Both the position numbers and the translations under genes were made by a program. Below are positions 19,664 through 27,480 of a stretch of 64,000 nt of DNA, one piece after another. Under the pieces are notes generated by a model, which searched no databases, had not been told where the DNA came from, and worked only from the letters and a program-made list of their open reading frames with translations. Within the stretch, counting starts at the first letter, position 1; the number at the start of each line of letters is the position of its first letter. Source of the DNA: Phycisphaerales bacterium (lineage in GTDB: Bacteria; Planctomycetota; Phycisphaerae; Phycisphaerales; SM1A02); contig JABAAC010000058.1 of assembly GCA_014238965.1 (NCBI GenBank), positions 1-64,000 on the forward strand, read 5' to 3'.

Positions 19664-20683
19664 CTAAAGAGGCTTTGTAGGTTCCCAGAGGCGTTTCGTC
19701 AATGGCGCAGCCCCCGATTGCTTCCGCCTGTGGAGAACCGAACCCGCCGCACGGACGCGTACGTGGGGATTGGGGTCTGCACAAAGTTCAAGTAGTGCCG
19801 CGTTCTGACCAGCGGCTTCACCAAAAGCGAGTGCCGAGGCAGCCTGTGCTCGAATGGCCGGTTCGGCATCAGTCACGAATTCCAGCGCGATTCGTGGCTG
19901 AGCTGCTTCGGGGGTCAAACGGCCCAATGCCTCAACTGCAATCAACCGCAATTCAGGCCCACAGGGCCGAGGTCCGGAGTTGAACGCGATCTGCTCTAGG
20001 GCATGCCCGAGGCCCGTATCTCCTAATTGGCCAGCTAGTTGCGCTGCAAGGGCGATAATCTCACCATCGTCGGCAGATCCAAAAAATGCGGCGCGTATTT
20101 CCTCTAGATGGCTCATGCTGCCAAGGCGCACCAAAGCCTCCGCGGTGGCCAACTCAACCAATCGAACGCGTCGAGCGTCTAGGCCAGGAATGGGTCGGCC
20201 AAGCGAGGCTGTCAGCAACCCCACGGCCGACTCGTTGCCAAGACGCCCCAAGACCATGGCGGCGTTAGATCGAGAGGTCGGATCGTCCCCAAACATCATT
20301 TCGGCCAACAATTGCAACTTCACGGATTCTTGACAAGTGGCCAACGCATACAACGCTGCAGCTCGAACCGACATCGACGAATCGTTTTGCAGCGGGCGAA
20401 CAAGGTCGACGAGATCGCAATGCTTGCCATCACCGAGGCTGATCGCTGCAACGAACCGAACGCCTTCGTTGACATCCACCAATCCGAACTTTAGCGCATT
20501 GGCTTGCTGAGACGGTGCGGGTGCGAGCGCCTCGATGGCGTTTGCACGCAGCAGTGGATCGGGTGAACGCCCCGCCTGAAGCAGGATCTCGATGGGATCA
20601 GGCGGTGCCGGCGGCGGCGTTGCGGGCATAGGCGAGCACGCAACGAGCACCAGTAGCATCAGGCAGGCGATTGTGTGACGCAT
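19664..20683 (-). CDS. HEAT-repeat lipoprotein
   Basis: MRHTIACLMLLVLVACSP lipobox; repeated LRANAIEALAP / VRAAALYALAT / RSNAAMVLGRLG HEAT-like units. Confidence 0.7.
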   Translation of the reverse strand: MRHTIACLMLLVLVACSPMPATPPPAPPDPIEILLQAGRSPDPLLRANAIEALAPAPSQQANALKFGLVDVNEGVRFVAAISLGDGKHCDLVDLVRPLQNDSSMSVRAAALYALATCQESVKLQLLAEMMFGDDPTSRSNAAMVLGRLGNESAVGLLTASLGRPIPGLDARRVRLVELATAEALVRLGSMSHLEEIRAAFFGSADDGEIIALAAQLAGQLGDTGLGHALEQIAFNSGPRPCGPELRLIAVEALGRLTPEAAQPRIALEFVTDAEPAIRAQAASALAFGEAAGQNAALLELCADPNPHVRVRAAGSVLHRRKQSGAAPLTKRLWEPTKPL

Positions 20684-22350
20684 GACGCTCCATTCATCGG
20701 CCCGAGAGGGCCACCAACGACACGAACGATGAACCCAAGGAGAACCAACACACATAAAAGCCTTGGGAACCAATTGCCCCAACGAGCATATGTCGTGTGC
20801 TGTGGCGTTGCCCCAGGCGCTCTAATCACGCCAGCGAGTGAACCGGCCGTTTGAGCGGCAAGCCGGTGGCGAATCCTCCCCCTCGGTGAAATCACAGACG
20901 TAAACCCAGTGTTTGCAACGCGAATCATGGGCCGCCGCAATTCGATTGCCCGATAGATCGCTGCAACCTCGTGTGCACGACGACCAGCATCGTCTGTGCC
21001 AAACCAGCCGTCATTGCTGACGTTGATGATGACATCAGCAACCGTCTGGCCATCTTGCACCGCCAACTCACGCACGACACTAGGCACGGCATCTTCGAAA
21101 CACACTGGCACTGCCATGGTCCACGTGCGATCACGAACCTCAATGCTAAGCCGCACTGGCGCCTCCCCGGCGTCGAGATCAAATTGCATGCCGCTTGCAC
21201 CCACAGCCATGAGCTGATGCTCCAGCCACGGCCAACTGCGGATCCATGGCATCGTCTCGCCAAATGGTGTCAGAAAGATCTTGTCGTAACGCTGCAAGGC
21301 ACCCTTAGGATCCACCAAGACGGCGCTGTTGTACCGCTGGGCACTTTGCAAGTAACCCTCGTCATTGAAAGACATGCCCACCCACGACGGTGAGCCCACC
21401 AGCCAGGGCATGCCTGTCTTGACTGCAGCACGCTGAACCACCTGTGGCCAACGCGCCAGATGTGCCGCCCTAGGACCCAGGGATGCAATGAAGGAGATGG
21501 TGTCCGGGTCAAAGCCAACCCCTGGCACCATGGTCTCAGGCCACACAACAAGATCGATGGGCCCTGCCTTGTCTAGCGCAGCGAATGTTTGATCAATGAA
21601 CCCGTTGACATCAGCTTCTTGTCGGTCCTGAGCCCAACCGATTTTGTTGTCTTGGGGCAAATTGGTCTGCACCGCAAGCACCCGCAATGTTGCGTCATCT
21701 GTCGAAGGTGATGTTGTATTGGAGCTCGCCAGGTTGATCCAAAGCCAAAGAACGAGGAAGCACACAAACATCACAAGACTTCGATTCCAAGGCCTAGCCG
21801 TCACGAGCGACACAGACCCAAAGACAACGAGAAAACTCGCCAACCAAACGCCGCCGAATGACGCGACCTGTCCTAACGAGGTCCCCACAACACCGTGGGC
21901 TACGAAGTAGAACGGCCACGCATCCAAGACCACTTCGCCGCGGAGATATTCGAGCGTCGTAAACAACACAGCCGCGGTAAAGGCAAGTGGTACGCGAGCG
22001 GTCCAGCGGCCCAATGCCAATGCACGCAGTAAGACGGCAAACAGTGGCACCCAGAGGGTCGAATACAGCGCGAGCCCCGGCCAACCTGCCACCGAAACAT
22101 CTTGCACCCATCTCAGGGCAATCAACCAAGGCACCAGAAAGACCACACCGCACAGCAATGCCATGCGCCATGTTGAGGGCGCCCACAGCGCAGCTCGAAC
22201 AAGCAACCCAGGCCAGAGCAAACTCGCCGCCACCACCACAGCCAGCGGCAAGGGCGCCGCCGTGACGGGCATTGACAGCCACCAGCACACTGCAGATGCA
22301 ATCAGCAGCCCAACCGTAGTGGTCAGCGGCGGATCGCACGTGCGTTGCAC
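20659..22350 (-). CDS. lnt: Apolipoprotein N-acyltransferase
   Basis: N-terminal multi-TM; LVVWPETMVPG, FLTPFGETMPW, VPVCFEDAVP, NVSNDGWFG nitrilase-domain motifs; start refined to GTG at 22350. Confidence 0.9.
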   Translation of the reverse strand: MQRTCDPPLTTTVGLLIASAVCWWLSMPVTAAPLPLAVVVAASLLWPGLLVRAALWAPSTWRMALLCGVVFLVPWLIALRWVQDVSVAGWPGLALYSTLWVPLFAVLLRALALGRWTARVPLAFTAAVLFTTLEYLRGEVVLDAWPFYFVAHGVVGTSLGQVASFGGVWLASFLVVFGSVSLVTARPWNRSLVMFVCFLVLWLWINLASSNTTSPSTDDATLRVLAVQTNLPQDNKIGWAQDRQEADVNGFIDQTFAALDKAGPIDLVVWPETMVPGVGFDPDTISFIASLGPRAAHLARWPQVVQRAAVKTGMPWLVGSPSWVGMSFNDEGYLQSAQRYNSAVLVDPKGALQRYDKIFLTPFGETMPWIRSWPWLEHQLMAVGASGMQFDLDAGEAPVRLSIEVRDRTWTMAVPVCFEDAVPSVVRELAVQDGQTVADVIINVSNDGWFGTDDAGRRAHEVAAIYRAIELRRPMIRVANTGFTSVISPRGRIRHRLAAQTAGSLAGVIRAPGATPQHTTYARWGNWFPRLLCVLVLLGFIVRVVGGPLGPMNGASCVTQSPA

Positions 22351-22351
22351 G

Positions 22352-23203
22352 TCACTTCCCGGAATAATCGATGATGCTAGAGATCTCACTGCGCAGATCC
22401 TTGCGGTCGATGACACGGTCAACAAAGCCACGCGTCTGCAGGAACTCCGATCGCTGGAAACCATCTGGAAGATCCTGGCGAATGGTCTGCTTGATGACGC
22501 GGGGTCCGGCGAATCCGATCAACGCTGCGGGCTCGGCAAGAATGAAGTCACCCAACATGGCGAAACTGGCCGTAACGCCACCAGTTGTCGGATCTGTCAG
22601 GACACTGATGTACAGCCCCCCCATGTCGTCGAATCGAGCCAACGCCGCTGAAGTCTTTGCCATCTGCATGAGTGACAAACCAGACTCCATCATGCGTGCT
22701 CCCCCCGAGGCGGACACAACCACCAAGGGCAGATCGTTTGCGGCAGCCGCTTCGATGGCCCGAACAATCTTCTCGCCAACGGCACTGCCCATGGAACCCC
22801 CGAGAAAACGAAAGTCCATCACCGCAAAGATTGTCTTCCGTCCCTTGACGAATCCGGTTCCACATCGAACTGCTTCATTGATACCCGTTTTGCGACGGGC
22901 ATCACGCAACCGGTCTGGGTAGGGCCGGACATCTTGAAACTGCAATGGATCGCCGCCAACTACGTCGACGTCGAATTCGACAAACGTGCCCGGATCGCAG
23001 AGTTGCTCAATGCGTGCTTCAGCGGAAATGCGAAAGTGATATCGGCACTCAGGACAGACGCTCTGGCTGTTGTCGAGCGTCCGTTTGAATAAGATGGCGG
23101 TGCATTCGGGGCAGCGAAGCCAGAGTCCCTCTGGGACGGGCTTCTTGCGAGTCGCCGTCTGGACGTCGTCATCTGTCCAAGATCGTGTGTGCTGTCGAGC
23201 CAT
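22352..23203 (-). CDS. accD: Acetyl-CoA carboxylase carboxyltransferase subunit beta
   Basis: CPECTAILFKRTLDNSQSVCPECRYHFRISAEARIEQL; LVVVSASGGARMMESGLSLMQMAKTSAAL. Confidence 0.96.
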   Translation of the reverse strand: MARQHTRSWTDDDVQTATRKKPVPEGLWLRCPECTAILFKRTLDNSQSVCPECRYHFRISAEARIEQLCDPGTFVEFDVDVVGGDPLQFQDVRPYPDRLRDARRKTGINEAVRCGTGFVKGRKTIFAVMDFRFLGGSMGSAVGEKIVRAIEAAAANDLPLVVVSASGGARMMESGLSLMQMAKTSAALARFDDMGGLYISVLTDPTTGGVTASFAMLGDFILAEPAALIGFAGPRVIKQTIRQDLPDGFQRSEFLQTRGFVDRVIDRKDLRSEISSIIDYSGK

Positions 23204-23352
23204 GAGGGGAAACCCTATCTGCCGGCGAAGTGGCGTGACGGGGGCATGATCGGGTTCTGAGCGGCCCCGTCAAGGGCCCAATGGCAGGAATTGGACAAAG
23301 CCCGCCCCAACCGGCTTCAAAACGCCCTTTGCGTCTATCGCACGATTATTGA

Positions 23353-24054
23353 TTAGCCCTGTATCGCCCCAATAACGCCCGCGTAGTCATCTGACCCAAA
23401 GAGTGCTGAAGCGCTCACCAGCACGTTTGCACCAGCCTCCCGGCATGCCTGCGCTGTTGCTGGCCCAACACCCCCATCCATCTGGATGTGACCCGCTGGG
23501 CCCAGTTGTGCGCGAATTGCCCGCACATGCTCAAGCACCTGGGGCATGAAGGCCTGCCCCGAAAAGCCAGGCACGACGCTCATAACCAGCACCATGTCAA
23601 AACACGCAGCGACATCGAGAACAGCCTGCGGATCAGTCGTGGGATTCATCGCAATGCCGGCAGTGCACCCCAACGCTCGAATCGCTTCAGCCATCGCTGG
23701 TGGATCATCGAGTACTTCGATGTGCACGGTCAGATGATCGGCCCCCGCGTGAGCGAACGACTCAATTCGGTCGGCCGGATTGTCGATCATCAAGTGCACG
23801 TCTTGGTACACATCCGGCAGGTGCTGCCGCATAGCCTTGCACACAACCGGCCCCATCGACAGATTTGGCACAAAGTGGCCGTCCATCACATCGATGTGCA
23901 GCATCGACGCCCCTGCGTCAATGGCTGCACCTGCGTCTCGAGCAAGATCACCGAAGTCCGCCGACAAGATCGATGCCGCGACCAACGTCTGGTCGGTTGC
24001 ATCACGCCCAAAGTGGACAGGATCAGGCAGCATTGCCAGTGTTTTGTTTGACAT
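23353..24054 (-). CDS. rpe: Ribulose-phosphate 3-epimerase
   Basis: VAASILSADFGDLARD; LHIDVMDGHFVPNLSMGP; IQMDGGVGPATA; start refined to MSNKTLAML. Confidence 0.95.
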   Translation of the reverse strand: MSNKTLAMLPDPVHFGRDATDQTLVAASILSADFGDLARDAGAAIDAGASMLHIDVMDGHFVPNLSMGPVVCKAMRQHLPDVYQDVHLMIDNPADRIESFAHAGADHLTVHIEVLDDPPAMAEAIRALGCTAGIAMNPTTDPQAVLDVAACFDMVLVMSVVPGFSGQAFMPQVLEHVRAIRAQLGPAGHIQMDGGVGPATAQACREAGANVLVSASALFGSDDYAGVIGAIQG

Positions 24055-25105
24055 AAAGCCAGCGTTCCTTGAGTTCAGATTTGATGTTTGGCGGCGCAAT
24101 GCGATACGCCTTCTTGGCCTGCTGCCGTGCCACATCATGCTTACCCTGTCGAGTACTTACGATTGCCATACGACCAAGGGCTCGCGCTCGATCTTCAGAC
24201 GTTTCCGCCGAGTCAAATGAGATCTTCGCTGCAACGGCGGCAGCATCGAGCATGCGGCGATCGTCGGGAATGCTCGGGTCGTTGGCGAGTCGCTCGGCGA
24301 CCATGCCCAGAAAGTCAGGGTCAACGTCCGAATATTCCATCACCCACTTTTGAACCATGCTTGCTGCAAACTCCGGATCGTTCTGCTCGGTCAGCGTGGA
24401 CACCAGAAAGTCCAACTCTTCATCAACGAAGTACAGTTGCGTACCGCGACCGCGTGCTGACATTCGATCCACGACCGCCCTGTACTGCGTCCAGTCTCTA
24501 GACCGTCGATAATTCTCAATCTCCACACGGTAGGGCGCGGCCCACTCTTCAGCTGTCACGTCGTATCGCCCGGTAACTAACTTGGCTACGAGTTCATGCA
24601 ATTTGGGGTCAAGCGGACTCATGAGTCCTTGCACAGCACCCTGTGGGCCAATGGCCACAAGCAACAGGAACGGCGGCTGCCGCTTGCGCAACCACGTGCG
24701 GGTCATGTCGCCCTCCTTGACGGAAGCAACAGGAAACTTAATGCGCGTCGACTGCTTGATTACAAATGGGCGGACCGTTGGGACAGGATCTTCGTTGTAA
24801 TTGACGGGCCTTCGCTCCACGCCATATCCGAGCACTTGCAGCCGGTCGTTCCCCCAACGCTGTTGCAGTTTGCTCAGAATCGGCATTGCCATTCTGGACC
24901 CTTGCAAGCTGGGCTCCCAAAACAACACCAATTTAGTCTTCTTCCCTGCAGTGTCAGGCGCATCGCCGATCCACTCGCCTACGGGCAATGCTGGAGGCAC
25001 ATAGCCAATGGTCAGGGGCTCCGGTGGAGGATCCCGGACGACCGCCGTGGCAACGGTCGTGAGCAACATGGTCAACAAGATGGATAGACGATTTGGGACA
25101 GACAT
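24023..25105 (-). CDS. Secreted thioredoxin-fold/TPR-like protein of unknown function
   Basis: Signal peptide MSVPNRLSILLTMLLTTVATA; KTKLVLFWEPSLQGSRMAMPILSKLQQRW redoxin-like start without CxxC. Confidence 0.5.
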   Translation of the reverse strand: MSVPNRLSILLTMLLTTVATAVVRDPPPEPLTIGYVPPALPVGEWIGDAPDTAGKKTKLVLFWEPSLQGSRMAMPILSKLQQRWGNDRLQVLGYGVERRPVNYNEDPVPTVRPFVIKQSTRIKFPVASVKEGDMTRTWLRKRQPPFLLLVAIGPQGAVQGLMSPLDPKLHELVAKLVTGRYDVTAEEWAAPYRVEIENYRRSRDWTQYRAVVDRMSARGRGTQLYFVDEELDFLVSTLTEQNDPEFAASMVQKWVMEYSDVDPDFLGMVAERLANDPSIPDDRRMLDAAAVAAKISFDSAETSEDRARALGRMAIVSTRQGKHDVARQQAKKAYRIAPPNIKSELKERWLYVKQNTGNAA

Positions 25106-25182
25106 GTCGATTGCTCCTGCTTGGGTTCCCAATTTGGGTCACCGATTGGAAGAAGGCAAGTATACGCCCCATCGCCCACCAA

Positions 25183-26397
25183 TCACGCCTCTTCTAGGCA
25201 AGCAACAGAGGCAAAGGACAGCCCTTCGAGCATACGGAGACTTGCACCACCACCCGTTGAGACATGAGAGACCTGCGCATCAACGCCCGCAGCCTTCACA
25301 GCAGCAGCGGTCTCTCCGCCCCCGACAATTGTCACCGCCCCTCGCTCTGTCGCTGCTCGAAGTGCCTGTGCCACCGCCTGGGTGCCCATGTCCAACGGTG
25401 GCATTTCAAAGACACCCATGGGCCCGTTCCAAACCACCGTGCCAGCGGTGTGCAACTCACGCGTACACAATTCGATGGTCGCTGGACCGATATCCAGGCC
25501 AATCCAACCATCGGGAACATTGCCCTTGCACACCTGTGTCGGCACGTGAGCTTCGATGCGCTGCGCGCACACATGATCGACAGGGAGGTGAATCGCCTTG
25601 CCCGCCTGCTGCGCCTTGGAAAGTAATTCAGCAGCCGTTGACACCATCTCTAACTCAACAAGACTGTCGCCAATGGACTTGCCCTGCGCAGCAAGGAACG
25701 TGTAAGCCATACCGCCGCCAACGATGATTGAATCGACGTCATCAAGCAAGTTTCGAATAGCGTTAAGTTTGTCGGACACTTTCGCGCCGCCAAGTACCGC
25801 TATAAACGGGCGCTTGGGTGCGGCAATCGCCTCACCGAGAAACTGAAGTTCCTTTTCCAGAAGGAAGCCTGCAACGCGTGGCTGAGCCTGCATTGCAGCA
25901 GGCACGCCAACCATTGACGCGTGGTCGCGATGGGCTGTTCCGAATGCATCGTTCACATACGCCCTGCCTAGCGCCGCGAGATCTGCTGCGAATGCCGCGT
26001 CGCCGGCTTTCTCGCCTGCTTCAAAGCGAAGGTTGTCAAGCAAGACAACATCGCCTGGACTCGCCGAATCGATGGCTGCTTGCGCCATGGGACCTCGACA
26101 CGCACCGGCAACAAAATGCACCCTGTGCTCCGCACCGAGCAACATTTGCAACACGTCAGCGACGGGCGAAAGTGAGTACTTTTCCTCTGGACCGGTGCCC
26201 GCAGGCCGACCAAGGTGACTCATGCACACGGCGATACCACCAACGTCGAGGATGCACTTGATCGTCGGCACCGCCATACGAATGCGACGGTCATCTAGGA
26301 CACTACCGTCCGCACGGAGTGGTACGTTGAAATCAACCCGCACGAGCACAGGCATGCCTTGCTCTACGTGCAAATCAGTGATTGTCTTCACAGGCAT
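25183..26397 (-). CDS. pgk: Phosphoglycerate kinase
   Basis: VRVDFNVPLRADGSVLDDRRIRMAVPTI; VLLDNLRFEAGEKA; VGGGETAAAVKAAG; SD GGAGG upstream of ATG at 26397. Confidence 0.97.
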   Translation of the reverse strand: MPVKTITDLHVEQGMPVLVRVDFNVPLRADGSVLDDRRIRMAVPTIKCILDVGGIAVCMSHLGRPAGTGPEEKYSLSPVADVLQMLLGAEHRVHFVAGACRGPMAQAAIDSASPGDVVLLDNLRFEAGEKAGDAAFAADLAALGRAYVNDAFGTAHRDHASMVGVPAAMQAQPRVAGFLLEKELQFLGEAIAAPKRPFIAVLGGAKVSDKLNAIRNLLDDVDSIIVGGGMAYTFLAAQGKSIGDSLVELEMVSTAAELLSKAQQAGKAIHLPVDHVCAQRIEAHVPTQVCKGNVPDGWIGLDIGPATIELCTRELHTAGTVVWNGPMGVFEMPPLDMGTQAVAQALRAATERGAVTIVGGGETAAAVKAAGVDAQVSHVSTGGGASLRMLEGLSFASVACLEEA

Positions 26398-26455
26398 ATG
26401 TTGTCGCCTCCACGTCCAGAGTGACACGGGTCATGCGATACCGTAGCGTGCAACC

Positions 26456-27436
26456 ATGCATGCTTCCGCACATTCGCCTGCATCGCTCAATCGACCTGTC
26501 GTCGTGGTGGCTGGCCCGACCGCTGGGGGAAAGTCTGCCCTCGCAGTTCAGTTGGCCCAAGGCCTCCCAGATGGAGGTGAGTGCATCAACGCAGACTCAA
26601 TGCAGGTCTACCGAGGTATGGATATCGGAACTGCCAAGCCATCCATGGCTGAGCGGTGCGGTATTCCTCATCATTTGATTGATGTGGCCCAGCCCAATGA
26701 GCCCTTTACGCTTGACACTTGGCATGCGATGGCCAATGAAGCCGTCCAAGACATTCGTAGCAGGGGCAAGTGGCCCGTGCTGGTAGGTGGCACCAATTTG
26801 TATGTGCAGGCCTTTCTCTATGGAATGCTCGATGCGCCCGGCCCTGATGCATCGATGCGAGCCAATCTGGACACGCTTGAGGCTGCCCAGTTGCGAGCCC
26901 AACTTGAAATTGCAGACTCCGAGGCGGCCAAGCAGATTCACCCCAATGACCGTCGTCGCATGATTCGAGCCCTGGAAGTTGCCGCATCGGGCACGACAAT
27001 CTCGAGCCTGCAAACACAATGGACTCGCCCCCCTCGCAATGATACCTTGCTGATCGCCTTGCAATGGCCCACAGACATCATCAACAGCCGAATCAACGCA
27101 CGAGTACGCACCATGGTTGATGCCGGGCTTATCGATGAGATTCGTTCCCTGGCACCGACTCTTGGACCGCAAGCGGCTGCCGCCCTTGGATACAAACAGG
27201 TTTTATCCGCAATTGATGGCTCTCAAGCCGACCTAGATACAGCGTTAGAGCAAGTCAAAATTCGGACGCGCCGATTCGCCAAAGGACAGCGAACGTGGCT
27301 TCGGCGCTTTAAGTCAGTGAAAGTATCGCTGTGGCTTGAACCGGCCCTTGGAGATGCGCAAACTCTTTATTCCCAAGCAATTAACTGGGTATTACAACAG
27401 CCTCCCTCCCAAACAAATTCTACAAAGCAGGCTTGA
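26456..27436 (+). CDS. miaA: tRNA dimethylallyltransferase
   Basis: VVVAGPTAGGKSALAVQLA; NADSMQVYRGMDIGTAKPS; VLVGGTNLYVQAFLYG. Confidence 0.96.
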   Translation: MHASAHSPASLNRPVVVVAGPTAGGKSALAVQLAQGLPDGGECINADSMQVYRGMDIGTAKPSMAERCGIPHHLIDVAQPNEPFTLDTWHAMANEAVQDIRSRGKWPVLVGGTNLYVQAFLYGMLDAPGPDASMRANLDTLEAAQLRAQLEIADSEAAKQIHPNDRRRMIRALEVAASGTTISSLQTQWTRPPRNDTLLIALQWPTDIINSRINARVRTMVDAGLIDEIRSLAPTLGPQAAAALGYKQVLSAIDGSQADLDTALEQVKIRTRRFAKGQRTWLRRFKSVKVSLWLEPALGDAQTLYSQAINWVLQQPPSQTNSTKQA

Positions 27437-27463
27437 CAAGCGGACACAAATTGCCCATATAAG
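27433..27463 (+). promoter_or_regulatory. Sigma70-like promoter of topA overlapping the miaA stop codon
   Basis: TTGACA (27433-27438), 17-18 nt spacer, CATATAA (27456-27462); topA ATG at 27481. Confidence 0.6.
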
Positions 27464-27480
27464 CCCGCCGGCCAACACCC

